64,000 nt of DNA, from positions 25,835 through 89,834 of the forward strand of contig NZ_BJFL01000015.1 in NCBI RefSeq assembly GCF_005405885.1, in the 5' to 3' direction. Positions 25,716 to 34,075 of the stretch are shown here, piece by piece; position 1 is the stretch's first letter; every line of letters starts with the position of its first letter. The translations under genes and the position numbers were made by a program. A model generated the notes under the pieces. It made no database searches, had not been told where the DNA came from, and saw only the letters and a list, made by a program, of their open reading frames with translations. The stretch is from Gandjariella thermophila. Lineage in GTDB: Bacteria > Actinomycetota > Actinomycetes > Mycobacteriales > Pseudonocardiaceae.

Positions 25716-25769
25716 ACGAGCCCAGGAACGCGTCGGGGCGAAGCTCGCACGTTCAGGAACAAGCACTAG
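25713..25769 (+). CDS. Possible 18-residue leader peptide
   Basis: The ATG that ends repeat copy B opens an 18-codon frame (MTSPGTRRGEARTFRNKH). Its TAG stop overlaps the AGGAG ribosome site of the next gene, so translation could couple the large and small subunits. It is basic and has no known homologue that I recognise. No own ribosome site is evident, and chance cannot be excluded. Confidence 0.3.
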   Translation: MTSPGTRRGEARTFRNKH

Positions 25770-25777
25770 GAGCCGTA

Positions 25778-26254
25778 GTGTCACAGCACACCTTCATCCT
25801 CAACGGCCAGCGGGTCACCGTGGAGGCTCCGGACGACCTGCGACTGCTGTGGGTGCTCCGCGACCTGCTCGGCGTCACCGGCCCCAAGTACGGCTGCGGC
25901 CTCGACGTCTGCAAGGCGTGCACCTGCCACATCAACGGCAAGGCGTTCAACCCGTGCTCGGTGCCCGTCTCGCAGATCAAGCCGACCGACGAGATCACCA
26001 CCATCGAGGGACTCGCCGACCGCCAGACCGGCGCCCTGCACCCGATGCAGCAGGCGTGGCTGGACCACGACGTGGCCCAGTGCGGCTACTGCCAGCCCGG
26101 GCAGATCATGGCGGCCATCGCCAAGGTCCGGCAGGCCAGGACCGAGGGGCGCGAGATCAGCGACGCCGACCTCGACGAGTTGCGCAACATCTGCCGGTGC
26201 GGCACCTACTTCCGCATCCGCGAGGCGGTCAGGAGCGCGGCCGCCAAGATGTGA
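25778..26254 (+). CDS. 2Fe-2S small subunit of molybdenum hydroxylase
   Basis: The 158-aa protein has the plant-type ferredoxin cluster (CGLDVCKACTC then NPC, residues about 40-61) and the second helical 2Fe-2S cluster (CGYCQPGQIM and CRCGTY). This is the standard small subunit of xanthine-oxidase-family enzymes that passes electrons from the molybdenum centre. GTG 25778 follows AGGAG. It partners the large subunit ending 94 bp upstream; it has no signal peptide and could be co-exported with that subunit. Confidence 0.92.
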   Translation: MSQHTFILNGQRVTVEAPDDLRLLWVLRDLLGVTGPKYGCGLDVCKACTCHINGKAFNPCSVPVSQIKPTDEITTIEGLADRQTGALHPMQQAWLDHDVAQCGYCQPGQIMAAIAKVRQARTEGREISDADLDELRNICRCGTYFRIREAVRSAAAKM

Positions 26255-26350
26255 CACCGGCATCCGTTGCGGGAATTCGCCCGGATATGCCCGGACGATA
26301 TGCCGGCAGGAGGTGGCCGGGCCGGTGGGCTCGGGCGCCGGGGGACCGGA

Positions 26351-26386
26351 CGGGTACGGCCGATGGCCCGGCGAAAGCCGTACCCG
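26351..26386. terminator. Strong hairpin between molybdenum hydroxylase operon and lsr2
   Basis: CGGGTACGGC (26351-26360) and GCCGTACCCG (26377-26386) form a perfect 10-bp stem with a 16-base loop. It is placed between convergent genes. The rest of 26255-26547 shows no gene. Confidence 0.6.
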
Positions 26387-26547
26387 GCCCGGCGCCCCGA
26401 GCCTGCAACGCGTGCGCAAGCGTGGCCGGCGGTTCCGCGCGCGTTCTCCGCTGCTTCTGCGCGGCCGCGTTACGTGGCCAAATGGGCAGGTGCGGCCCGT
26501 CGGTCGGTGGGGGCGGTATTGCCCGAGCGGCGAGATGCCGGGAATGG

Positions 26548-26934
26548 CTAGGCGGCGGGGTTCTTCTTCTTGCGGCCGTGCGCGCTCTCGAATGCCTCGA
26601 TGATGTGTGACGGGATGCGGCCGCGCTCGGACACGTCGTGCCCGTTCTTCTTGGCCCACTCCCGGATGGCCTGGTTCTGTTCGCGGGTGTAGCCGCCAGT
26701 GGAACTGGTCTTCGCCTTGGGCGCGCTGCCCGCGGTACCCCGCTTGGCCCGGCCGCCGACCCGGCGGGCGGCGGCGATGAAGTCCTCGAGGCCCTTGCGC
26801 AGCTTCGCCGCGTTCGCCTTGGTGAGGTCGATCTCGTAGGTCACGCCGTCGAGACCGAACTGCACGGTGGAGATGTCGTTGCTGGTGGTGCCGTCCAGAT
26901 CGTCGACAAGCTGGACGAGAACCTTCTGTGCCAT
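26548..26934 (-). CDS. lsr2: Lsr2 nucleoid-associated protein
   Basis: The 128-aa protein begins MAQKVLVQLVDDLDGTTSNDISTVQFGLDGVTYEIDL, the Lsr2 dimerisation domain, and ends with the AT-hook-like DNA-binding domain (REWAKKNGHDVSERGRIPSHIIEAFESAHG), containing the RGR minor-groove motif. Lsr2 silences AT-rich and acquired DNA in actinobacteria. ATG 26934 is clear from homology. It neighbours gene remnants and repeat copy C. Confidence 0.97.
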   Translation of the reverse strand: MAQKVLVQLVDDLDGTTSNDISTVQFGLDGVTYEIDLTKANAAKLRKGLEDFIAAARRVGGRAKRGTAGSAPKAKTSSTGGYTREQNQAIREWAKKNGHDVSERGRIPSHIIEAFESAHGRKKKNPAA

Positions 26935-27193
26935 CGAGTGATCCTCGCTGTGCCAGGGAACGTGTTTGTGTTGTCGGTAAGCCTGATGTTCGGCATCCGG
27001 TTCGCGGGCGAAGGTGCGGCAAGCCCGGCACCGCGCCCTGAATGCGGAGCGTAGCACGGCGAAGAAGACTGATCGCCGACACACGCGGCGCGATGATCGA
27101 AGGAAGGATGCCGGATCGTCGGCGCGAACTCGAAAAACGTTTGGTGGTGGATCGGCGGGCGGGACGGGATGCGGTCCCGGAGGTGGGGAACTC

Positions 27194-27503
27194 ATGCCGG
27201 CACTGCCACCCGATCAGGTGAGAAAATTCGTCGAGGACGGCTTCGTCCATCTGCCCGGTGCGTTCTCCCGGTCACTGGCGGACGAGTGCCGGGCCATTCT
27301 CTGGGCGGACAGCGGAGCCGATCCGGACAACCCGACCACGTGGCGGCAACCGGTGATCCGCATCGTGGACGGCGCCGAGGAACCATTCCGGCTGGCCGCG
27401 AACACGCCCCGGCTGCACGCCGCCTTGGACAACTCGTCGGTCCGGGGCACTGGGTGCCCCGGGTCAGCCTCGGCGGCTTCCCCGTCCGGTTCCCGCACCT
27501 GGT
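27194..27503 (+). pseudogene. Frameshifted and 3'-truncated phytanoyl-CoA dioxygenase-like gene
   Basis: From ATG 27194 (after GGAGGTGGGG) the frame reads MPALPPDQVRKFVEDGFVHLPGAFSRSLADECRAILW, typical of the phytanoyl-CoA dioxygenase family of Fe(II)/2-oxoglutarate enzymes. Around 27430-27431 one base appears missing: the next frame continues QLVGPGHWVPRVSLGGFPVRFPH in phase with the family. The match then stops at about 27502, where repeat copy C begins, before the HxD iron ligands. The gene is therefore broken twice and should be inactive. Confidence 0.8.
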
Positions 27504-27539
27504 CATCGCAGGTCGGTCCGGTTCCGGAGCAGGCTGTCA
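27504..27539 (-). repeat. Stop-codon-anchored repeat, copy C
   Basis: On the minus strand this 36-bp copy begins TGACAGCCTGCTCCGGAACC and ends GACCTGCGATG. Its TGA is the stop of the DUF742 gene. The other end abuts the truncated phyH-like gene. Confidence 0.8.
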
Positions 27540-27923
27540 GAGTGCCCGGATACCGTCGAGGACCGCCTGCAGCAGGTGCCGGTCCGGGGCGTGTGCCGGC
27601 TGGACGGGCGGCCGGACGGTGACGTCTCCGCGCTCGACCAGGTCCCCGACCAGCACCTTGGCCACAGCCAGCGGAACGTCCACGTAGACCGCCAACTCCG
27701 CGATCGACCAGGGCCGCTGGCACAGCTCCAGGATGCGCAGGTGCTCGGGCTGCAGCCCGGCCAGGTTGGTCCGCGCCCGGGTGGCCACCACCTGGGCGGC
27801 CAGATCCAGGCGCTCGCCCGCCGCGCCGGTCCGGCCACCGGTCAGGGCGTACGGGCGGACCACCGGGCCCGCCGCCTCGTCCACCCATTCCGCGCCCTCG
27901 TGCTCGCCGTCGTACCCGGTCAT
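27537..27923 (-). CDS. DUF742 conservon protein (CvnC-like)
   Basis: The 128-aa protein has the DUF742 pattern (VVRPYALTGGRT, LAGLQPEHLRILELCQRPWSIAELAVYVDVPLAVAKVLVGDLVERGDVTV, ending LLQAVLDGIRAL). DUF742 proteins are the third member of actinobacterial conservons, with a winged-helix-like fold. It overlaps the roadblock gene by four bases. The usual fourth member, a Ras-like GTPase (CvnD), should follow directly but is absent; repeat copy C starts at the stop codon. Confidence 0.9.
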   Translation of the reverse strand: MTGYDGEHEGAEWVDEAAGPVVRPYALTGGRTGAAGERLDLAAQVVATRARTNLAGLQPEHLRILELCQRPWSIAELAVYVDVPLAVAKVLVGDLVERGDVTVRPPVQPAHAPDRHLLQAVLDGIRAL

Positions 27924-28369
27924 GGCGACGTCCTCTGGTCGCCGCCCCGCAGCCGGCCGTCCGGGACGAACTGGTGGCGACTGGCCGCGCTCAGGGCCGT
28001 GCCCACCTGCTTGACCAGCAGGTTCATCTCGTAGGCGACCATGCCGATGTCGGCGCGCTCCCCGGCGAGCACGGCCAGGCAGGCGCCCCGGCCGGCGGCC
28101 ATGACGAACAGGTACGCGTGCTCCAGTTCGACGATCGTCTGCCGGACCCGCCCGGCGTCGAAGTGCCGGCCGGCCCCCTTGGCCAGGCTCTGGAAACCCG
28201 AGGCCATCGCGGCCAGGTGGTCGGCGTCGTCCCGGGCCAGCCCGCGCGATCGGCCCACGAGTAACCCGTCGGCGGAAAGCACGACCGCGTGGCGCACCTC
28301 GGCCACCCGTTCCACCAGGTTGTCCAGCAGCCAGTTCAGATCGGCTGCCGCGTTCGGCTTCTCGCTCAT
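27920..28369 (-). CDS. Roadblock/LC7 domain protein (CvnB-like)
   Basis: The 149-aa protein (ATG 28369) reads LNWLLDNLVERVAEVRHAVVLSADGLLVGRSRGLARDDADHLAAMASGFQSLAKGAG, then VMAAGRGACLAVLAGERADIGMVAYEMNLLVKQVG, the roadblock/LC7 fold. In conservons it acts with the sensor kinase and as a likely regulator of the small GTPase. It lies 136 bp after the sensor kinase and overlaps the DUF742 gene. Confidence 0.92.
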   Translation of the reverse strand: MSEKPNAAADLNWLLDNLVERVAEVRHAVVLSADGLLVGRSRGLARDDADHLAAMASGFQSLAKGAGRHFDAGRVRQTIVELEHAYLFVMAAGRGACLAVLAGERADIGMVAYEMNLLVKQVGTALSAASRHQFVPDGRLRGGDQRTSP

Positions 28370-28505
28370 GGGCTGACCCGACTTCCCGTTCCGCACGTTC
28401 GTGACCATGTCGACCCGCCGCCGCCGCGGTTGCCGGCCCGTTCCGGGACGGAGCCGGCTCGGCCGGGGAGACCGCCGGCTCCGCGGGAAGGCGCGCACCG
28501 GCGGG

Positions 28506-30956
28506 TCATTCCTCCGCGTCCTCGCCGGCTCGGCGGGCCTCGCGGGAGCCCCGCTGGAACGCGGAGAGCATGTCGCGCATCCGCTCCGGGGACCGCTCGC
28601 CACCCCCGGCGGCACCGCCGTCGCCGCCGTTCTCGCCGCCAGCGCCGGCAAGAGCTGTGGCCCGCAACTGCGGGGCCAGGTTCTGCCGTGGCCGGCGCCG
28701 GGGCAGCGGCGGCGGGTCCGTCGCCTCGCTCGGCGCCTGCTCCGGCACCTCGACCGCGGGCGGCTCGTCCGCCCGGACCGCCGCGGCGCCGGTGCCGCTG
28801 ATCCGCGCGCCGTTCCGGCCCGGCTCGGGGCCACCCGTGCCGGGGAAGCCGCCGGCGCCCGCCCCGCGGTCCGAACCGGCCCGCCGCACCCGGCGGGGGA
28901 CCGGCGAGTCGCCGGCGGATTCCTCCGGATGCGTGTCGGTGGCCACCAGATGCGCGGGGACCCGCACGATCGCGCGGGTCCCGCCGTACGGCGACGCGCG
29001 GAACTCCACCCCGATGTCCAGCCGCGCCGCCAACCGGGCGATGACGAACAACCCCAGCCGCGCATCGCCGCGCAGCGCCATCGCATCGAAGTCGGGCGGA
29101 TCGGCCATCATCGCGTTGGCCCGGGCGAGGTCCTCCTCGCTCATGCCCAGCCCGCGGTCCTCGATCTCGATGACCACCCCCCGCCTCACCGGCGCGCCGC
29201 TCACCTGCACCTCGGACCGCGGCGGGGAGAACGCGGTGGCGTTGTCCACCAGTTCGGCGACCAGGTGGACGGCGTCGGCGACGGCGGAGCCGACCAGCGA
29301 CACGTCCGGCACGCGATCCACCCGGACCCGGGTGTACTGCTCGGTCTCGGCGACCGCCGCGCGCACCACGTCGATCAGCGGGATCGGCCGGCGCCACCGG
29401 CGGCCCGGCTTCCGGCCGCCCAGGATGACGAGGTTCTCCGCGTTCCGCCTGGCCCTGGTGGCCAGGTGGTCCAACCGGAACAGCCGTTCCAGCAGCGCCG
29501 GGTTCTCCTCCTCCCGCTCCATCTCATCCAGCAGTTCGAGTTGCCGGTGCACCAGCGCCTGGTTGCGGCGCGCGATACCGAGGAAGACGTTGTGCACGCC
29601 GTCCCGGGCCTGCGCCTGCCGCACCGTCGCGGACACGGCCGCCGCCTGCGCCGCGTTGAACGCCTGGGCGAGCTTGCCCACCTCGTCCTCGCCGTAGTCC
29701 AGTGCGGCCAGTTCGCCGGCCACGTCAACCGGTTCTCCCGCCCGCAGCCGGCGGACGATGTTCGGCAACCGCTCGTGGGCCAGGGCGAGCGCGTCGTTCG
29801 TCAGCCCGACCAGGCGGGCCACCAGCGCGCGGTCCACCACCGTCCGGGACACCCGCGTCGCGGTGACGACCACGGTGAGTGCCGCGAGCAGCGCGACCAC
29901 GCTGCCGGCCAGGGTGGTCACCAGCCTGCGGGTGCCGTTGGCCAGCGCCTGCGCCGACGACTCGTCCGCCTGCGCGACGGTCAGGTCGGTCAACGTGGCG
30001 GAGACCTGGTTGGTCAGGCCCTGCCAGTCGACCTGGCTGACCGGAATGGTCGGCTGGCCGGGACCGGACCACGGCCCGTGACTGATGACGGCGTTCTCCG
30101 CCTCGGCCAGCCGCCGCCCGGTGTCGCCGGCCAGCAACTGCCGGTACCGGTCGCGGATGTCCGGCTCCAGATGCGGCGCGGTCTGGTCCAGTGCGCTGCG
30201 GTACCCGCCGACCAGGGTGGCGAACCCGAGGTGGTCCTGCGGGGTGAGCGTGCCGGCGGCGAACGCCGCCGAGGCCAGCGACGTCGCCCGGGACATCTGA
30301 TCGGTGGCGCGGAACAGGGCGGTGACGTCCAGCCCGCCGCGGGTGGCGAACCCGCTGGGAAGCATGCGGGCCTGGGTGTCGAAGAGATCGGCGGCGATGT
30401 CGAACACGCCGTTGTAGAAGCTGAACACCTCGGCCCGGTCGACCGCGCCCACCCCGATCTGGGCGCGCTCCCAGGGAAGCTGGTCCAGCGCGTCGTCGAG
30501 GCGCCGTACCCGCTGCGCCACACCGCTCGGGACGTCGCCGAGCGCCGCGGTCACCGCGCCGCGCATCTGGGCCAGGGCCTGGTCGGTCTGCTGCTGCTGC
30601 GCGCGCAGGTCGCGCATGCCACTCGCCGGCCGGCCCAGGTACGTCATGCTGAGTTCGCGTTCCCGTTGCACCGCGGCCAGCGCCCGAACCGCGGGAACCG
30701 ACACCTCGCGGACGCTCACCGCCACCTGCCGGTCGCGGTATCCGCCCAGCAGCAGGTACGCCGACGTCAGCGCCCACATCACCACGAGGGTGACGCCGGG
30801 GATGAGCACCGCGGCGGTCAGGCGTTTCCCGATCGGCCGGTGGCGGGGGCGGGAGTCACTCTTTTTCTTCACGACGCTCCACCAACTCGAGAAACCGTCC
30901 TGAGGATTGTGCGGTTCGGTGGTCCTCGGCCATTCCCGGTCGTCATGGGAACTCAT
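28506..30956 (-). CDS. NIT-domain sensor histidine kinase (CvnA-like)
   Basis: The 816-aa membrane protein has a first transmembrane segment (LTAAVLIPGVTLVVMWALTSAYLL, about residues 45-70), an extracytoplasmic nitrate/nitrite-sensing-type helical domain (RERELSMTYLGRP), a second segment (LAGSVVALLAALTVVVTATRVS), a HAMP-like region, and an HATPase domain (VAELVDNATAFSPPRSEV, EDRGLGMSEEDL, LGLFVIARLA). The dimerisation region has no obvious phosphorylatable His in the usual motif (RRNQALVHRQLELLDEME is the closest). The C-terminal 150 residues are Pro/Gly/Ala rich and probably disordered. It heads a conservon-type set. Confidence 0.9.
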   Translation of the reverse strand: MSSHDDREWPRTTEPHNPQDGFSSWWSVVKKKSDSRPRHRPIGKRLTAAVLIPGVTLVVMWALTSAYLLLGGYRDRQVAVSVREVSVPAVRALAAVQRERELSMTYLGRPASGMRDLRAQQQQTDQALAQMRGAVTAALGDVPSGVAQRVRRLDDALDQLPWERAQIGVGAVDRAEVFSFYNGVFDIAADLFDTQARMLPSGFATRGGLDVTALFRATDQMSRATSLASAAFAAGTLTPQDHLGFATLVGGYRSALDQTAPHLEPDIRDRYRQLLAGDTGRRLAEAENAVISHGPWSGPGQPTIPVSQVDWQGLTNQVSATLTDLTVAQADESSAQALANGTRRLVTTLAGSVVALLAALTVVVTATRVSRTVVDRALVARLVGLTNDALALAHERLPNIVRRLRAGEPVDVAGELAALDYGEDEVGKLAQAFNAAQAAAVSATVRQAQARDGVHNVFLGIARRNQALVHRQLELLDEMEREEENPALLERLFRLDHLATRARRNAENLVILGGRKPGRRWRRPIPLIDVVRAAVAETEQYTRVRVDRVPDVSLVGSAVADAVHLVAELVDNATAFSPPRSEVQVSGAPVRRGVVIEIEDRGLGMSEEDLARANAMMADPPDFDAMALRGDARLGLFVIARLAARLDIGVEFRASPYGGTRAIVRVPAHLVATDTHPEESAGDSPVPRRVRRAGSDRGAGAGGFPGTGGPEPGRNGARISGTGAAAVRADEPPAVEVPEQAPSEATDPPPLPRRRPRQNLAPQLRATALAGAGGENGGDGGAAGGGERSPERMRDMLSAFQRGSREARRAGEDAEE

Positions 30957-31138
30957 CGGTCGACGAAAGACCGCCGGTACCGCATGGCTTTTCGCGTGCC
31001 GCTCCCGCGGCGACGCGGCTCGTCACCCACTCCCTTGCGGTCTGCCTGTTTCGTCCGGACCTCGCGGGACACCGGCGGTGCCCGGCGACATCCCATCACC
31101 AAAACTTCGGCGGAGCAACATAACGCCATACTGACGAT

Positions 31139-31348
31139 GTGGGTGCCCCTCTTTTCAGGTCGCCTGCCATTTTCCGGGTGGCGTTGCTCGGGCTGGCCGC
31201 GCTGCTGCTGCTCGGCACCTGGTGGACCGTGGTGTGGTGGCGGCGGACCCGCGCGGAGGTGTTCGCCGCCGAGGCGCGCGGTGAGGAGGTTCCGGTGCGG
31301 CTGTGCCAGCGGCGCTGGGACATCGCCCCGGAACTCCAGCCGGCCTGA
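31139..31348 (+). CDS. Small single-pass membrane protein
   Basis: The 69-aa frame from GTG 31139 has one hydrophobic segment (VALLGLAALLLLGTWWTVVWW) followed by a charged tail (RRTRAEVFAAEARGEEVPVRLCQRRWDIAPELQPA). Codon third positions are strongly G/C. CATACT at 31127-31132 would place a transcription start at the GTG, so the message may be leaderless. No family recognised. Confidence 0.5.
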   Translation: MGAPLFRSPAIFRVALLGLAALLLLGTWWTVVWWRRTRAEVFAAEARGEEVPVRLCQRRWDIAPELQPA

Positions 31349-31422
31349 GCCTCCGCCCGCGGGAAACGCCAGCCCCGGGGGCGCTCGACCGGTCCCGGAC
31401 GGCGCCGAAACTCGTCATTTCG

Positions 31423-31452
31423 TTGACGACCGTTAAGCGTGATGCATAGCAT
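31423..31452 (+). promoter_or_regulatory. Sigma-70-like promoter for amidohydrolase operon
   Basis: TTGACG (31423-31428), 18-bp spacer, TAGCAT (31447-31452). It lies 34 bp before the amidohydrolase start. Confidence 0.55.
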
Positions 31453-31486
31453 CGGCGCCGCGACGCGACGACGAAGGGGCGGCGCC

Positions 31487-32386
31487 ATGGACTCCTCGGG
31501 CGGGCCGGACATCGACCTCGCGGGCCTGGTCGCCATCGACGTGCACACCCACGCCGAGGTCTCCGCCACCGGGCACACCTCGCTGTCGCAGGAGTTGCTG
31601 GACGCGTCGGCGACGTACTTCGGCGCCCACGGGCACCGGCAGCCGACCATTGACGAGTTGGCCGGGTACTACCGCGAGCGGAAGCTGGCCGCGGTGGTGT
31701 TCACCGTGGACGCCGAGCACGCCACCGGTCACCCGCCGATCGCCAACGAAGAGGTCGCCGAGTCCTGCGCGCGGCACGCGGACACGCTGATCCCGTTCGC
31801 CAGCGTCGATCCGTGGCGCGGCCGTGCGGCGGCGCGGACGGCCCGCCGGCTGGTGGCGGAGCACGGGGTGCGCGGCTTCAAGTTCCACCCCAGCCTGCAG
31901 GGCTTCCAGCCGAACGACCGGATGGCCTACCCGCTGTACGAGGTGATCGAGGAACTTGGCGTGCCGGCGCTGTTCCACACCGGGCAGACCGGGATCGGCG
32001 CGGGCGTGCCCGGCGGCGGGGGCATCCGGCTGGGGTACTCCAACCCGATGTTCGTCGACGACGTGGCGGTCGACTTCCCGTACCTGAAGATCATTCTGGC
32101 GCACCCGTCCTTTCCCTGGCAGGACGAGGCGCTGGCGGTGGCCACGCACAAGCCGTTCGTCTACATCGACCTGTCCGGGTGGTCGCCGAAGTACTTCCCG
32201 CCGCGGCTGGTCCGCTACGCGAACTCGCTGCTGAGGGAGAAGGTGCTGTTCGGGTCGGACTACCCGGTGATCACCCCGGACCGGTGGCTGGCCGACTTCG
32301 CGAAGCTGGACATCAAACCCGAGGTGCGGCCGCTGATCCTCAAGGAGAACGCCGCGCGGTTGCTCGGCCTGGCCAGGGAGGGATAG
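31487..32386 (+). CDS. Amidohydrolase 2 family metal-dependent hydrolase/decarboxylase
   Basis: The 299-aa protein starts at ATG 31487 after AAGGGGCGG. Metal-binding motifs of the amidohydrolase 2 family are present: DVHTHAE, GFKFHPSLQGF, ALFHTGQTG, ILAHPSFPW and LFGSDYPVI. Members include ACMSD-type and resorcylate-type decarboxylases. Two bases separate it from an acyl-CoA ligase, suggesting a shared degradation route for an aromatic or branched acid; the substrate is unknown. Confidence 0.88.
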   Translation: MDSSGGPDIDLAGLVAIDVHTHAEVSATGHTSLSQELLDASATYFGAHGHRQPTIDELAGYYRERKLAAVVFTVDAEHATGHPPIANEEVAESCARHADTLIPFASVDPWRGRAAARTARRLVAEHGVRGFKFHPSLQGFQPNDRMAYPLYEVIEELGVPALFHTGQTGIGAGVPGGGGIRLGYSNPMFVDDVAVDFPYLKIILAHPSFPWQDEALAVATHKPFVYIDLSGWSPKYFPPRLVRYANSLLREKVLFGSDYPVITPDRWLADFAKLDIKPEVRPLILKENAARLLGLAREG

Positions 32387-32388
32387 CG

Positions 32389-33912
32389 GTGCGCAACGAG
32401 GGCATCGGGTCGTGGCCGGCCCGCCGCGCGCGCAAGACGCCGGGCAGGACCGCCGTGATGTACGGCGAGGACCGGCACACCTACGCCGACCTCGACCTGC
32501 GGGTGCGCCGGCTCGCGCACGCGCTGCGCGGCCTCGGCGTGCGGCGTGGGGACCGGGTGGCCTACCTGGGCGCGAACCACCCGGCGTTCCTGGAGACGCT
32601 GTTCGCCGCCGGCACGCTCGGCGCGGTGTTCGTCCCGCTGAACATCCGCCTCGCCGGTCCGGAGCTGGCGCACTGCCTGGCGGACTCCGGCGCCGAGGTG
32701 CTGGTGCATGCCCCGGACCAGGCCGAAGCGGCGGCGGTTTCGCCCGGAACGATGCGGCACCGGATCCCGCTGGCGGGATCGGGCGGGTACGAGGAACTGA
32801 TCGCCGCGGCGCCGGCCGGGCCGATCGACGAGCCGGTCGGCCTCGACGACCCGTGCATGATCATGTACACGTCGGGTACCACCGGCCGGCCCAAGGGCGC
32901 CGTGCTCAGCCACGGCAACATCATCTGGAACAGCATCAACGTGCTGGTCGACATCGACCTCGCCGCGGACGAGGTGACCCTGGTGGTGGCCCCGCTGTTC
33001 CACACCGCCGGGCTCAACATGACCTGCCTGCCCACCCTGCTCAAGGGCGGGACGGTGGTGCTGGTCCCGGCGTTCGACCCGGTACGTGTGCTCGACCTGA
33101 TCGAGCGGCACCGGGTCACCTACATGTTCGGCGTGCCCACCATGTACGACGCGATGGCCGCCTGCCCGCGCTGGGCCGCCGCCGACCTGTCCAGCCTGCG
33201 GCAGGTCAACTGCGGCGGCTCACCGGTCCCGCCCACGACCATTCGCACCTATCTGGACCGCGGGCTGGCGTTCAGCCAGGGCTACGGCATGACCGAGGCC
33301 TCGCCCGGCGTGCTCTACCTGGCCCGCGAGAACAGCGCCACCAAGGCCGGCACTGCCGGGGTGCCGCACTTCTTCACCGACGTCCGGGTGGTCGACGCCG
33401 CGATGCGGGACGTCGCGCCGGGCGAGAAGGGCGAGGTGCTGGTGTCCGGCCCGAACGTGATGCGCGGCTACTGGAACCGACCCGACGACACCGCCAGGGC
33501 CCTGGACGGCGGCTGGTTCCGCAGCGGCGACGTGGCCACCGTCGACGAGGACGGTTTCGTGTCCATTGTGGACAGGATGAAGGATATGATCATCTCCGGC
33601 GGGGAGAACGTCTACCCCGCCGAGGTGGAGGCGGTCATCCACGAGCATCCCGACGTGGCCGAGTGTGCGGTGATCGGCGTGCCGGACGAGCGGTGGGGAG
33701 AGGTCGGCCGGGCCGTTGTGGTCGCCATGCCCGGCACCGCACCGTCCGAAGCGGACATCCTGTCCTTCCTCGCCGGCCGGCTGGCCCGCTACAAGGTGCC
33801 GAAGTCGGTGGTGTTCGCGACCGAGCTGCCACGCAACCCGAGCGGAAAGCTCCTGAAGAAGAGCCTGCGCGAGCGCTACGGCCTGGCCGGCAGCCCGGAG
33901 GCACAGGTCTGA
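32389..33912 (+). CDS. Acyl-CoA synthetase (AMP-dependent)
   Basis: The 507-aa protein (GTG 32389) has all core adenylate-forming motifs: MIMYTSGTTGRPKGAVLSHGN for ATP binding, GYGMTEASPG, GWFRSGDVATVDEDGFVSIVDRMKDMI and NPSGKLLKKSLRERYG with the catalytic Lys. It activates a carboxylic acid to its CoA thioester. It is coupled to the amidohydrolase gene. It differs from the partial synthetase at 1-551, so at least two ligases are present. The substrate cannot be assigned. Confidence 0.92.
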   Translation: MRNEGIGSWPARRARKTPGRTAVMYGEDRHTYADLDLRVRRLAHALRGLGVRRGDRVAYLGANHPAFLETLFAAGTLGAVFVPLNIRLAGPELAHCLADSGAEVLVHAPDQAEAAAVSPGTMRHRIPLAGSGGYEELIAAAPAGPIDEPVGLDDPCMIMYTSGTTGRPKGAVLSHGNIIWNSINVLVDIDLAADEVTLVVAPLFHTAGLNMTCLPTLLKGGTVVLVPAFDPVRVLDLIERHRVTYMFGVPTMYDAMAACPRWAAADLSSLRQVNCGGSPVPPTTIRTYLDRGLAFSQGYGMTEASPGVLYLARENSATKAGTAGVPHFFTDVRVVDAAMRDVAPGEKGEVLVSGPNVMRGYWNRPDDTARALDGGWFRSGDVATVDEDGFVSIVDRMKDMIISGGENVYPAEVEAVIHEHPDVAECAVIGVPDERWGEVGRAVVVAMPGTAPSEADILSFLAGRLARYKVPKSVVFATELPRNPSGKLLKKSLRERYGLAGSPEAQV

Positions 33913-33945
33913 GCGACTGGCAGCCGCACAGGTCTGCCTGACGCC

Positions 33946-33959
33946 GGCCGGCGCCGGCC
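33946..33959. terminator. Palindrome between convergent genes
   Basis: GGCCGGCGCCGGCC is a 14-bp perfect palindrome between the acyl-CoA ligase and the convergent DivIVA-like gene; it may work as a terminator in both directions. Confidence 0.35.
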
Positions 33960-34075
33960 ACCATGACAACCGCGCCGGTGCCACGGCCGCTTCCCGCCGC
34001 ACGTGCGGGGCCGACGGTGACCGGTCCACGCTGACCAGTGCGCTGTACCCGCTCGCGCCGTAACGGCCCGCCGGG

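Noticed and set aside
28401..31436. 1011-codon plus-strand frame
   Set aside because: Antisense to the sensor kinase, with shadow composition; the kinase has clear motifs on the other strand.
33901..33936. Direct repeat GCACAGGTCTG (33901-33911, 33926-33936)
   Set aside because: Short and local to a gene end; most likely a small duplication with no further copies seen.
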